A DNA stretch of 64,000 bases from Actinoplanes sp. N902-109 (GTDB lineage: Bacteria; Actinomycetota; Actinomycetes; Mycobacteriales; Micromonosporaceae): the NCBI RefSeq assembly GCF_000389965.1, contig NC_021191.1, positions 1,365,501 to 1,429,500 of the forward strand, read 5' to 3'. Below, in pieces: positions 24,869 to 33,747 of the stretch. Under the pieces are notes generated by a model. It saw only the letters and a program-made list of their open reading frames with translations, searched no databases and was not told where the DNA came from. The position numbers were made by a program, and so were the translations under genes. How positions within the stretch are numbered: the first letter of the stretch is position 1; every line of letters starts with the position of its first letter.

Positions 24869-26263
24869 ATGAGTTTGACGCCTTACCGCGAGACGTTGGC
24901 GCTGCGCGGGATCAAGTCGTTGCTGGTGGTGGCGACGCTTGCGCGGGTGCCGATCACGGCGGGCACCGTCACGCTCACGCTGCACGTCACCCAGGATTTG
25001 GATCTGGGGTACGGGGCGGCGGGGCTGGTCGGGGCTGCTTTCACCGTGGGCGGGTCGCTGGGGGCGCCGGTCATGGGGCGGATCACCGATCGGCGGGGGT
25101 TGCGGCCCGTGCTGGTGCTCACCACCGTCGCCGAGGTGCTTTTCTGGACCTGCGCGCAGGCGTTGCCGTACTGGGCGTTGCTGGTGGCCGCGCTCATCGG
25201 GGGCTTCCTGACGCTGCCGGCGTTCGCGGTGGCGCGGCAGTCCATCGCTGCGCTGGCGCCCGAGACGCACCGGTTGCCCGCGTTCGCGCTGGACTCGGTC
25301 ACGACCGAGTTGTCGTTCATGGCGGGGCCGGCGCTGGGTGTGCTGATCAGCACGACGGCCGGTCCGCGCGTGGCCATGCTGGCGGTGGGGTCCGGCATCC
25401 TGCTGTCCGGAGTGGGGTTGTTCCTGCTCAACCCGCCGACCCGGGCACCAGGGGAGGCACCGGTCTCCGCGGGGCAGCGGGTGTCCCGCCGGTCGTGGCT
25501 GCGACCTGAGCTGATTGCCGTGTTCGCCATCAGCAGCGCGGCGACACTGGTGCTGAGCGGCACCGATGTGGCTGTGGTGGCCGTGCTGCAACACTCCGGC
25601 GAGGTGCGGTGGACCGGCGCCGTGCTGGCACTCTGGGCCGTTTACTCGCTGATGGGCGGTTTCGCGTACGGAACGGTGCGCCGCGGTCTCCCGCCGTTGC
25701 TCCTGCTGGCGCCGATGGCGCTGCTGACGGTGCCGGTCGGGCTCGCGGGTGGTCAGTGGTGGCTGCTCGGAGCATTGTTGCTGCCCGCGGGGGCGTTGTG
25801 CGCGCCGACGATCACCGCCACGGCGGACGCGGTGAGCCGGTTGACCCCGGCGGCGGCCCGTGGCGAGGCGATGGGCTGGCACAACTCGTCCCTGACGGTC
25901 GGCGTGGCGCTGGGCGCGCCGCTGTCCGGCACAGTCATGGATGCCTCGTCCCCGGCGTGGGGCTTCGTGGCGGTCGGCGGCGTAGGCCTGCTGGTCGCCG
26001 TCGTCGTGCTGCCCCTCGAACTCCGTCGCCGCAAGGCCGCGGTGGCGGCAGAGCAGGCCGGGGTGGCGGCAGAGCAGGCCGGGGTGGGGACAGAGCAGGC
26101 CGCGGGGGCGGCAGAGCAGGCCGCGGTGGGAACAGAGCAGGCCGCGGTGGTGGCGGACAAGGCCGTGGCGGATCGGGGTGCGGGCATGGTGGCCGGGCAG
26201 GCGGGAGCAGCCGGGCCGACCACCGACTTCCCCCACCAGGACGTCACCGCGTCGCGCCCCTGA
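24869..26263 (+). CDS. MFS transporter with a repetitive C-terminal tail
   Basis: A protein of 464 aa. About twelve hydrophobic helices fill residues 15-395, with the major-facilitator loop signature GRITDRRGLRPVL between helices 2 and 3. The family includes drug and metabolite exporters; the substrate is unknown. After the last helix (LLVAVVVLPLELRRRK) comes a cytoplasmic tail built of about six 7-residue repeats near VAAEQAG and VGTEQAA, encoded by 21-bp DNA repeats at about 26040-26160. That tail is unusual for an MFS protein and could form a short coiled coil. The start is the ATG at 24869. Confidence 0.88.
   Translation: MSLTPYRETLALRGIKSLLVVATLARVPITAGTVTLTLHVTQDLDLGYGAAGLVGAAFTVGGSLGAPVMGRITDRRGLRPVLVLTTVAEVLFWTCAQALPYWALLVAALIGGFLTLPAFAVARQSIAALAPETHRLPAFALDSVTTELSFMAGPALGVLISTTAGPRVAMLAVGSGILLSGVGLFLLNPPTRAPGEAPVSAGQRVSRRSWLRPELIAVFAISSAATLVLSGTDVAVVAVLQHSGEVRWTGAVLALWAVYSLMGGFAYGTVRRGLPPLLLLAPMALLTVPVGLAGGQWWLLGALLLPAGALCAPTITATADAVSRLTPAAARGEAMGWHNSSLTVGVALGAPLSGTVMDASSPAWGFVAVGGVGLLVAVVVLPLELRRRKAAVAAEQAGVAAEQAGVGTEQAAGAAEQAAVGTEQAAVVADKAVADRGAGMVAGQAGAAGPTTDFPHQDVTASRP
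26040..26160 (+). repeat. 21-bp in-frame repeats in MFS gene tail
   Basis: About six copies of a 21-bp unit close to GCAGAGCAGGCCGGGGTGGC, each encoding seven residues with a conserved Glu-Gln-Ala core. Confidence 0.8.
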
Positions 26264-26577
26264 GCGGGCGGGCGGTACACCGAGCGCGCCGGCATCCGGA
26301 ACCGCGAGCGGCGCGGCGCCGTCACCCACGCGGGGTCAGCCCACGCGCGGCGCCGTCACCCACGCGGGGTCAGCCCACGCTCGGGGGGTCATCCGCCCGC
26401 GCGGGGGCCAGCCGCCCGCGCGGGGGCCAGTCGCCCACGCGGGGGCCAGTCGCCCACGCAGAAGTCAGGCGGCGACGCGGAGATCAGGCCTCCATGCGGT
26501 GCCGGCCGCCGCCGCAGATACCGGGTGCCCGCGCCGAGATCAGGCCTGCACGCGGTGATCAGCTGCCTGCGCGAGGA
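26264..26577. repeat. intergenic tandem repeats (34-bp and 19-bp units)
   Basis: The spacer between the MFS gene and pncA (convergent) holds a perfect 34-bp tandem duplication (26311-26344 and 26345-26378). It is followed by 19-bp units containing GCGGGGGCCAG at 26401, 26420 and 26439. No gene is supported. Confidence 0.75.
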
Positions 26578-27156
26578 TCAGGCGGCGACGATGGGTTCGC
26601 CGGCGGTCTCGACCTTGGCGGCGGCGAATTGTTCGAGGGCTGCCGCGGTGGTGGCGGAGGCTACGCCGGCGGTCAGGCCGAGCAGCACCCTGGTGTCGAA
26701 GCCGGCGGCCTTGGCGTCCAGCGCGGTGGCCCGTACGCAATGGTCGGTGGCGATGCCCACGACGTCGACGGTCGTGACGCCGCGCTCCTTGAGCCAGTCG
26801 GTGAGGCCCTCGCCGTCGTCGGTGTGGCCCTCGAAGCCGGAGTAGGCCGCCGCGTGCTCGCCCTTGTGGAAGACCGCCTCGACCCGCTCGGTGGCGAGGG
26901 CGGGGTGGAATTCCGAGCCGGTGGTGCCGACCACGCAGTGCGCCGGCCAGGAGTCGACGAAGTCGGGGTGCGAGCTGAAGTGCGCGCCCGGGTCGACGTG
27001 GTAGTCCTTGGTCGCCACGACGTGGTCCCAGCCCTCGCCGCCCGAGGCCAGCGATGCTGAGATGGCTGCGGCGACGCCCGCGCCACCCGGCACGGCGAGC
27101 GAGCCGCCCTCGCAGAAGTCGTTCTGCACGTCGACGATGATGAGAGCCTTGGTCAT
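26578..27156 (-). CDS. pncA: nicotinamidase
   Basis: A protein of 192 aa from the ATG at 27156. This isochorismatase-fold amidohydrolase converts nicotinamide to nicotinate in NAD salvage. The catalytic Asp is in IIVDVQNDF, the Lys in VATKDYHVDPGAHFS and the Cys in VGIATDHCVRATALDA; metal-binding Asp and His residues surround them. The gene follows pncB by 14 nt on the same strand, so the pair supplies consecutive steps of salvage from one transcript. Confidence 0.96.
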   Translation of the reverse strand: MTKALIIVDVQNDFCEGGSLAVPGGAGVAAAISASLASGGEGWDHVVATKDYHVDPGAHFSSHPDFVDSWPAHCVVGTTGSEFHPALATERVEAVFHKGEHAAAYSGFEGHTDDGEGLTDWLKERGVTTVDVVGIATDHCVRATALDAKAAGFDTRVLLGLTAGVASATTAAALEQFAAAKVETAGEPIVAA

Positions 27157-27170
27157 GAGGGCGGAACCTT

Positions 27171-28457
27171 TCAGGCCGTCGGGATCACGGTGACGGGGAT
27201 GGCCGGGTCGCCGGCCGAGAGCTTGAGCCCTTCCCACGGGATGGAGATCAGGCACTGCCGCAGGTGTTCGCGGGAGTCGGCCAGCGCGGGGATCTCCGCG
27301 GGTTCGCCGGCGGCGATGAACGAGCGTTGCAGCAGCCGGTCGTTGGCCTGGTGGTCGGGTACGCCTTGGGAGACGATGATCTCCTCGGTCGCGGTGCCGG
27401 TCGGCTTGTGCCGGCGGATGGCCGTCTTGCGGCCGCCGACCGTGGCCTTGTTCTCCGAGCGCTTGACCACCGGGCGACCCTCGACCTCGACGAGCTTGTA
27501 GACCAGCCCGGCGGTCGGCGCGCCGGATCCGGTGACCACCGCCGTGCCCGCGCCGTACATGTCGACGGGCTCGGCCGCGAGGGACGAGATGGCGTACTCG
27601 TCCATGTCGCCGGAGACGACGATCTTGGTCTCGGTCGCGCCGAGTGAGTCGAGCAGCTCGCGGGAGTGCTGGGCCAGCACCGACAGGTCACCGGAGTCGA
27701 TGCGCACGGCGCGCAGGCCGGGGCCGGCCACCGCGATGGCGTTGCGGATGCCCTGGGCGATGTCGTACGTGTCGACGAGCAGCGTGGTGTTCTTGCCCAG
27801 CGCCGCGACCTGCGAGGCGAACGCCGTCGTCTCGTCGTCGTGCAGCAGCGTGAAGGCGTGCGCCGACGTGCCCGTGGTGGGGATGCCGTAACGGCTGCCC
27901 GCGGCGAGGTTGGAGGTGGAGGCGAAGCCGGCGAGATAGGCCGCGCGGGCTGCCGCGACCGCGGCCTCCTCGTGGGTACGCCGGGAGCCCATCTCGATGA
28001 TCGGCCGGCCCCGGGCCGCGGTGACCATGCGGGCGGCGGCCGACGCGATGGCGCTGTCGTGGTTGAGCACCGACAGGATCAGCGTCTCCAGCACCACGCA
28101 TTCCGCGAACCCGCCGGACACGGTGAGGATGGGCGAGCCCGGGAAGAACAGCTCCCCTTCGGCGTACCCGTCGATGTCGCCGGTGAATGTGTAGTCGGCC
28201 AGCCAGGCGGCGGTGGTCTCGTCGACGATGCCTGCCTCGCGCAGGAACGCGATGTCCGCCTCGCGGAAGCGGAAGTCGCGGAGGAGGTCGACCAGCCGGC
28301 CCTGTCCCGCGGCCACGCCGTAGCGCCGGCCGCTGGGCAGCCTGCGGGCGAACACCTCGAACACGCTGCGGCGTTCGGCGGTGCCGTCGCGCAGGGCGGC
28401 GCTGACCATGGTCAGCTCGTACTGGTCGGTCAGCATGGCAGGCGCGAAGTCAATCAC
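27171..28457 (-). CDS. pncB: nicotinate phosphoribosyltransferase
   Basis: A protein of 428 aa from the GTG at 28457. It joins nicotinate to PRPP to give nicotinate mononucleotide, using ATP. Family features include TDQYELTM near the N-terminus, the EMGSRRTHEEAA region with the phosphorylated-His neighbourhood, GTSAHAFTLLHDDE, LLVDTYDI and RIDSGDL. It is the first gene of a pncB-pncA operon. In mycobacteria pncB1 is next to clpS; here a large LuxR-type regulator lies between them. Confidence 0.96.
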   Translation of the reverse strand: MIDFAPAMLTDQYELTMVSAALRDGTAERRSVFEVFARRLPSGRRYGVAAGQGRLVDLLRDFRFREADIAFLREAGIVDETTAAWLADYTFTGDIDGYAEGELFFPGSPILTVSGGFAECVVLETLILSVLNHDSAIASAAARMVTAARGRPIIEMGSRRTHEEAAVAAARAAYLAGFASTSNLAAGSRYGIPTTGTSAHAFTLLHDDETTAFASQVAALGKNTTLLVDTYDIAQGIRNAIAVAGPGLRAVRIDSGDLSVLAQHSRELLDSLGATETKIVVSGDMDEYAISSLAAEPVDMYGAGTAVVTGSGAPTAGLVYKLVEVEGRPVVKRSENKATVGGRKTAIRRHKPTGTATEEIIVSQGVPDHQANDRLLQRSFIAAGEPAEIPALADSREHLRQCLISIPWEGLKLSAGDPAIPVTVIPTA

Positions 28458-28554
28458 CGTGTCTCCTTAGGCGAGCTCTCCCGGCCCTCACCGGCACTGC
28501 CGTTGTCGGGTCCAGGCAGCGCGGTTCGGTGCAGTCGAGCGCGCCACCTTCACC

Positions 28555-31140
28555 TTATTGCGGGAGCAGGCGCAGCGCTGGCGCGAGCTCGTTCCGCCCG
28601 CTCACCCCCAGCTTGGTATAGACGCGCTGTAGGTGGTTCTCCACCGTGCGTGGCGACAGGAACAGCTGGTCGGCGATCTCCTTGCTTCGTACGCCGCCGG
28701 CTGCCAGCTCCGCCACCTGCCTTTCCCGTACGGTCAGAGCAGGCTGCACGGCCACCAGGGCGGGCGTCTGCAGGGTGTCGCACCGGCTGAGCAGATCGGC
28801 GAGCAGCGTGCTGGCCGCCAGGGCACGCGGGTCGCGGGCCGTCCGGAACAGCCGGACCGCCGTCGCCGCTGCCTCGGCCGCATAGAGCAGACACCCGAGC
28901 ACCGAGAATTCACGGGCGAGTGTGAGCTGCGCCTCGCCGTCCCCGCCCGCCTGCGCGTGCCGCACCAGCAGCGGCGTCATCCGGCCACCGACCCGTTCGC
29001 CCAGCTCGGCCATGCGCTCGGCGACCAGGTGCGGGTAGCCGAGCCGGACCACGTCGTACAGGGTGAGCAACTCGTGGCCGAAGAGGCCGTCAGCGCGGGC
29101 GCGGGCAGCCACGGCGAGCTGCACCCGTACGGCTGTGGAAAGCTCGCCCGCGCAGGCGTGCGTCCACGCCCGGGCCTGCTCCCGCCAGGGGTAGTACACC
29201 GCGAAGGAGTTGTTGATCTGGTCGTCGGCCAGCTGCAGCGAGGCCGTGGCGAGCGCGATGTCCCCGCGGGCGGCGGCGACGCTGGCGCGCATGTAGTGGG
29301 CGCTGCCGTCGTAGACGCGGTTGCGTGCCAGCGCGGCACAGGCCTGTTCCACCGCCCGCAGGGCCTCGTCGGTGCGCCCGCGCAACCAGGCCGCGTGCGC
29401 CTGGAGCAGCGAGACCCAGCCGGAGCCGAGTCCGAAGCCGCCGGCCTGGACCAGCCCGGCGAACTCCGCGGTCAGGATGCGGTCGATCGCCGGGAGGTCC
29501 ATCGAGACGGTGACCAGGGCGCCCTGGGCCATCTGCAGCGCGTACTGGATGGTCGGGGTGTCGCGCCGCCAGGTGGCTGTCTCGGCGTGCACGGCGTCGA
29601 GCAGCTCGCGGGAGGTGGCCGGGTCGCCGCTCGCCGCGGCGAGGAAGGCCAGCGTGCACCGGGCCAGCACCTGCGACGGCCCGCTGGCCGCCGGCTCGGC
29701 CAGCACCCCGGTGGCCAGCTCGCGGGCGCGGGCCACGTCGTCGAGCAGCAGGCGCAGATACGCCTCGAAGGCGTGCACCCGAGCCGCGTCGGCCGAGTCG
29801 GTGAGCCGCGTGGCGGCGAGCGTGTCGGCGGCCCGGATGCGGCCCAGGCCGAAGAACTCCACGGCGGCCCGGGCGGTCAGCTGGCGGGCCGTGTCGCCGG
29901 GCGCGTCGTCCAGCACCGCCAGCGCCTGTTCCGGCTCGTCGGCGAAGAGCAGCGCGACCGACAGCAGCTCGGCGGCCGGGTAACCGGCGCCGGCGTCGCG
30001 GGCCGCCGCGGCCAGCCGCCGGGCCAGGTCGATGTCGAAGCCACCGAACGCCTGCGCGGCCGCGTCGAGGAGCAACGCGCCGTCCTGGGTGGTGCCGGAA
30101 TGCAGCCGCAGGACGGCCACCCGCAGCAGGTCGTTGCGCCGCCGCGAGCCGGAGTCCGCGATCAGGGTGGCCAGCGTGGCCTGCAGCCGGCGCGCCCGGG
30201 TGACCGGGCAGGTGCGCCGCACGACCTCGCCGTACAGCGGGTGGGCCAGCCGCACGTCGTGCCGCCGGACGTCCCCGATCACCCGGATCAGCCCGCGCTC
30301 CTCGGCCGCCTCCACGTCGGCCGGGTCGGCGCCGCGCAACACCAGGGACAATCCGATCGGCTCACCGAACGCGACCAGCTCCAGCACGTCGCGTACGCCC
30401 GGGGTGAGCCCGCCGATCCGCGCGTCCACCAGCTCGGCCAGGCTGGGCGCGAGCGCGAGACGGCCGGTCCAGCGCCAGAAGCCGTACGTCAGTTCCAGCT
30501 CGCCCCCGCCGACCGCTGCCATCACCAGCTCGCGCAGCAGCAGCGGGTTGCCGCCGCCGAGCCGCCCGAGCCGACCGGCCGACCCCGCCTCGACCGGCCC
30601 GCCGACCAGGGCCGTCAGCAGCGCCCGGGAATCCTTGTCGGGGAGCGGCGCCAGCTCGGCATGGGCGACCAGGCCCTCGGTCCACAGTGCGCTGATCGGG
30701 ACCGGCACCGGCTCGGCGGCCTGCAGCGTGCCGAGCAGCGTGGCACCCTCGCGCACCAGCAGGTGGACCAGCGCGGCCGACGGCGCGTCCAGCAGGTGGG
30801 CGTCGTCGACGGCCAGCACCACCGGGCGCCCGGCGGCGTCCTGCAGCAGTCCGTCAACCGCCCAGCGGAGCATGCCGGTGGGGGAGAGCCCGCCGGGCGG
30901 GTCGGCTGGCAGGATCTGGACGAGGCCGCCGAAGGGCAGGCCGGAGCTGGCGATCGTGGCCGAGGCCCGGTAGACCGCCCAGCGTCCGGCCGGCAGACCG
31001 GCGACCGCCTCGTGCAGGAGCCGGCTCTTGCCGATGCCGGCCGCTCCGCTGAGGATCAGGCCGCGCTCGACGGGGCTGGCCGCAACCATGCGCAGGCGGG
31101 CCAACTCGTCGGCCCGCCCGACGAAGCCCCAGTGCTCCAC
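28555..31140 (-). CDS. LAL-type LuxR-family regulator with AAA ATPase domain
   Basis: A protein of 861 aa from the GTG at 31140. The frame is open further upstream, but homologous proteins begin at the GRADEL-type sequence, so the start remains uncertain. Walker A is LILSGAAGIGKSRLL and Walker B is PVVLAVDDAHLLD, typical of the MalT/LAL family. A long helical repeat region follows. The C-terminal LuxR helix-turn-helix is LTVRERQVAELAAGGVRSKEIADQL...TVENHLQRVYTKL. Such regulators are ATP-dependent activators, often of secondary-metabolite or sugar genes; no target can be named here. Confidence 0.93.
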   Translation of the reverse strand: MEHWGFVGRADELARLRMVAASPVERGLILSGAAGIGKSRLLHEAVAGLPAGRWAVYRASATIASSGLPFGGLVQILPADPPGGLSPTGMLRWAVDGLLQDAAGRPVVLAVDDAHLLDAPSAALVHLLVREGATLLGTLQAAEPVPVPISALWTEGLVAHAELAPLPDKDSRALLTALVGGPVEAGSAGRLGRLGGGNPLLLRELVMAAVGGGELELTYGFWRWTGRLALAPSLAELVDARIGGLTPGVRDVLELVAFGEPIGLSLVLRGADPADVEAAEERGLIRVIGDVRRHDVRLAHPLYGEVVRRTCPVTRARRLQATLATLIADSGSRRRNDLLRVAVLRLHSGTTQDGALLLDAAAQAFGGFDIDLARRLAAAARDAGAGYPAAELLSVALLFADEPEQALAVLDDAPGDTARQLTARAAVEFFGLGRIRAADTLAATRLTDSADAARVHAFEAYLRLLLDDVARARELATGVLAEPAASGPSQVLARCTLAFLAAASGDPATSRELLDAVHAETATWRRDTPTIQYALQMAQGALVTVSMDLPAIDRILTAEFAGLVQAGGFGLGSGWVSLLQAHAAWLRGRTDEALRAVEQACAALARNRVYDGSAHYMRASVAAARGDIALATASLQLADDQINNSFAVYYPWREQARAWTHACAGELSTAVRVQLAVAARARADGLFGHELLTLYDVVRLGYPHLVAERMAELGERVGGRMTPLLVRHAQAGGDGEAQLTLAREFSVLGCLLYAAEAAATAVRLFRTARDPRALAASTLLADLLSRCDTLQTPALVAVQPALTVRERQVAELAAGGVRSKEIADQLFLSPRTVENHLQRVYTKLGVSGRNELAPALRLLPQ

Positions 31141-31411
31141 GAGGTCATCATATCGAGGTGCGTCGTGGTCCCGTCCCTGTCGGTAACCCGTCAAGGAATG
31201 AGTAATGCCGGTGCTGACGGTGAGTAAGACTCCCCCTGTATAGGGCCGCTGACGTGCCACTACGTTTCGTCGGGGCCGCCATGTGACATGTCCGGATCCC
31301 GCCTGGCGGGGCGGGATCCGGGCGCCTGGCGAGCGCGTCATGCCGCCCTCCCAGGCGTGTCATCGCTCGGCGGCCGGTTTGTCTTCCGGACGGGCGTGGC
31401 ACGATGGGGGC
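31141..31411. promoter_or_regulatory. divergent promoter region between LAL regulator and clpS
   Basis: The spacer of 271 bp contains repeated GAGTAA words and the CCCCCTGTATAGGG sequence near 31230-31245, which is AT-richer than its surroundings. I cannot assign -35 and -10 boxes with confidence. Confidence 0.3.
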
Positions 31412-31702
31412 ATGGCGTTGCCTCAGGTCGCTCCCGTCGAGACGCCGCAGATCGAGGAGGTGCCGGCTGATGACCGGCCGTGGGTGACAATCGTCTGGGA
31501 CGATCCGGTCAACCTCATGTCGTACGTGACGTGGGTGTTCCAGAAGCTGTTCGGCTACAGCCGGGACAAGGCCGAGGAATTGATGCTGGACGTGCACAAC
31601 AAGGGCAAGGCCGTGGTCTCCACCGGCGCCCGCGAAACGATGGAAATGGACGCCTCGCGGCTCCACGGTTACGGTCTGTGGGCGACGGTGGATCGTTCGT
31701 GA
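31412..31702 (+). CDS. clpS: ATP-dependent Clp protease adaptor ClpS
   Basis: A protein of 96 aa. ClpS delivers N-degron proteins to the ClpC/ClpA-ClpP protease. The signature is clear: WVTIVWDDPVNLMSYVTWVF, then KAEELMLDVHNKGKAVVSTG, where the DDPVN motif and the following helix form the N-end residue pocket. The start is the ATG at 31412. It is followed by a DUF2017 gene, the usual actinobacterial partner. Confidence 0.95.
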   Translation: MALPQVAPVETPQIEEVPADDRPWVTIVWDDPVNLMSYVTWVFQKLFGYSRDKAEELMLDVHNKGKAVVSTGARETMEMDASRLHGYGLWATVDRS

Positions 31703-31742
31703 CTCTTCGGTACCAGATCGATACTGGGCGGGTGATCGGCTG

Positions 31743-32246
31743 ATGTTCCGGCGTCATGGCAACCAATGTGTGGCCACGTTCGCCGTCGACGAGGTGCGCG
31801 TGTTGCGCAAGGTGGCGGGTGAGGTCGTCGGGTTGCTGATGGACGGCTTCGACCCCACCGACCCGGTGGTCGACCGGCTCTTCCCGGACATCTACCCGGA
31901 CCGCCCCGAGGACTCCGCCGAGTTCCGCCTCTACACCGAGGGTGACCTCAAGACGGGCAAGATCGACCAGGCCGGTGCGATCCTGGCCGCGCTGCCCGAC
32001 GACGGGCCGGGCGAGGTCCGCCTGGACGGCGAGGAGGCGGAGGCCTGGCTGCGGGCGATCAACGACGCCCGGCTGGCCATGGGCACCCGGCTCGACATCC
32101 AGGCGGACACCGACCTCGGCGAGGAGCTGGACCGGGCCGTCGTCGACGACCCGGGCTCCAGCCGGGTGTTCCAACTCTCGGTGTACGCCTACCTGGGCTA
32201 CCTCCAGGAGTCGCTACTCAACGCGCTGGTCATCGAGCGCGGCTAG
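31743..32246 (+). CDS. DUF2017-family protein
   Basis: A protein of 167 aa belonging to a family found beside clpS in actinobacteria. It has VRVLRKVAGEVVGLL at the start, RLFPDIYPDRPEDSAEFR in the middle and a C-terminal helical part ending YLGYLQESLLNALV. It is cytosolic, and its function is unknown; a link to Clp proteolysis is inferred from conserved neighbourhood only. Its last 33 nt overlap the convergent aldo-keto reductase gene. Confidence 0.9.
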   Translation: MFRRHGNQCVATFAVDEVRVLRKVAGEVVGLLMDGFDPTDPVVDRLFPDIYPDRPEDSAEFRLYTEGDLKTGKIDQAGAILAALPDDGPGEVRLDGEEAEAWLRAINDARLAMGTRLDIQADTDLGEELDRAVVDDPGSSRVFQLSVYAYLGYLQESLLNALVIERG

Positions 32247-33077
32247 CTCGTCGGCGGTCAGCGTCAGCTCGGCGGCGCGGGCCGAGTCGGTGATCGACTC
32301 CGGCCGGCTGGCCCCGGGGATCGGGATCACCACCGGGCTCTTGGCCAGCATCCACGCAAGCGTCACCTGCTGCGGGCTCACCCCGTGCGCCTGAGCGACG
32401 TGGCCGAACGCGCTGTCGTCGAGCTTGCCGGCCTTGCCGATGCCACCCAGGGGCGACCACGGCAGGAAGGCGATGCCGAGCTCGTCGCACAGATCCAGTT
32501 CCGGCTCCGAGGACAGGAACGTCGGCGAGAACTGGTTCTGCACCGAGACCAGCCGGCCGCCGAGAATCTCCTGCGCCTGCCGGATCTGGTCGACGTTCGC
32601 GTTGGAGATGCCGGCCATCCGGATCTTGCCCTCGTCGAGCAGGTCCCGCAGGGTGCCGACGGATTCCTCGTACGGTACGGCGGGGTCGGGCCGGTGGAAC
32701 TGGTAGAGCCCGATCGCGTCGACCCCCAGGCGCTTGAGCGACCCTTCGACCGCCTCCCGCAGATGGGCCGGGGAGCCGTCGATGGTCCACGACCCGTCGC
32801 CGGGGCGCTGGTGGCCGCCCTTGGTGGCGACCAGGACGTCCGAGGTGTCCCCGCCGTAGCTCGCGAGCGCCTGGGCGATCAGCGACTCGTTGTGACCCAC
32901 CTCGTCGGCGTGCAGGTGGTAGGCGTCGGCGGTGTCGATGAACGTCACGCCCGCGTCGAGAGCGGCGTGAATGGTCCGTACGGACCGGTCGGTGTCGGGG
33001 CGACCCTCGATGGACATCGGCATGCCGCCGAGCCCGATCGCGCCGACCTGGACGTTTCCGATGCTGCGTTGCTTCAT
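32214..33077 (-). CDS. aldo/keto reductase
   Basis: A protein of 287 aa with an (alpha/beta)8 barrel using NADPH. Catalytic residues fit the family: Asp and Tyr in FIDTADAYHLHADEVGHNE, Lys in VLVATKGGH, and His in YQFHRPDP. The cofactor site is near the C-terminus (VVIPIPGASRPESI). It is closest in look to the YajO/Tas-type oxidoreductases with broad substrates. The gene is convergent with DUF2017 (33-nt overlap) and divergent from mec, so it interrupts the clpS-cys block. Confidence 0.92.
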   Translation of the reverse strand: MKQRSIGNVQVGAIGLGGMPMSIEGRPDTDRSVRTIHAALDAGVTFIDTADAYHLHADEVGHNESLIAQALASYGGDTSDVLVATKGGHQRPGDGSWTIDGSPAHLREAVEGSLKRLGVDAIGLYQFHRPDPAVPYEESVGTLRDLLDEGKIRMAGISNANVDQIRQAQEILGGRLVSVQNQFSPTFLSSEPELDLCDELGIAFLPWSPLGGIGKAGKLDDSAFGHVAQAHGVSPQQVTLAWMLAKSPVVIPIPGASRPESITDSARAAELTLTADELAALDDQRVE

Positions 33078-33177
33078 GTCCTTCTCACTACCCGCGCCTG
33101 CCGTCCTCTATCAGCCTGGTGCGGGCGTGAGCACTGCCACGCCCGCAAGCGCGGATCGTCACGGTAATGTGAACAAC

Positions 33178-33600
33178 GTGCTGACCATCGACAGTGCGAT
33201 CGTCGACGCGATCGTCGCCCACGCCCGCCGGGACCACCCCGACGAGGCCTGTGGCGTGGTCGCCGGTCCGATCGGCAGTGACTTGCCGACGCGGCACATC
33301 GCCATGGACAACGCGGCGCGGTCGATGACGTTCTACGAGTTCGACTCCATGGAGCACCTGCGGGTCTGGCGCGAGATGGACGACAACGACGAGGAACCGA
33401 TCGTCATCTACCACTCGCACACCGCCACCGAGGCCTACCCGTCGCGCACGGACGTCTCCTTCGCCGGCGAGCCGAACGCGCACTATCTGCTCGTCTCGAC
33501 CCGGGAGCCGGACACCGAGGAGATCCGCTCGTTCCGCATCGTGGACGGGGTGGTGACCGAGGAAAAGGTCACCATCGTGGATGCGACGGTGGACGCGTGA
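33178..33600 (+). CDS. mec: JAMM/M67 metallopeptidase, Mec-like (CysO-cysteine peptidase)
   Basis: A protein of 140 aa. The JAMM zinc motif is complete: the Glu in DEACGVV and HSHTATEAYPSRTD with two His and one Asp. In Mycobacterium tuberculosis the homologue removes cysteine from the CysO-Cys adduct formed by CysM. Here it precedes cysO and cysM in the same order. The start is taken as the GTG at 33178; a GTG at 33169 is also in frame. Its stop codon overlaps the start of a 27-codon ORF. Confidence 0.93.
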   Translation: MLTIDSAIVDAIVAHARRDHPDEACGVVAGPIGSDLPTRHIAMDNAARSMTFYEFDSMEHLRVWREMDDNDEEPIVIYHSHTATEAYPSRTDVSFAGEPNAHYLLVSTREPDTEEIRSFRIVDGVVTEEKVTIVDATVDA

Positions 33601-33680
33601 GCAGGAGTGCGGACGGGATGGCCGTCCAGTCGTACATGTTCGGGCAGAGCCCCGCGTCGGTCTACTACGAGTGTCGCTGA
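33597..33680 (+). CDS. possible 27-residue peptide coupled to mec
   Basis: A GTG at 33597 overlaps the mec stop codon (GTGA) and opens a frame of 27 codons ending with TGA at 33680. The predicted peptide ends SPASVYYECR, with its only cysteine next to the end. It lies 67 nt before cysO. The coupling and the terminal cysteine suggest a leader peptide or a small partner of the sulfur-carrier system, but there is no direct proof of translation. It could also be chance. Confidence 0.4.
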   Translation: MSRSADGMAVQSYMFGQSPASVYYECR

Positions 33681-33747
33681 GCGCTCGTCCCCGGCCGACC
33701 TTTCCCGAACGTCTTTCGACACACTTTTTCTGAGGAGCATCACCGTC

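Noticed and set aside
31141..31341. 67 extra N-terminal residues for the LAL regulator
   Set aside because: They are not similar to the family start and cross the promoter region; the GTG at 31140 places the conserved segment at the N-terminus.
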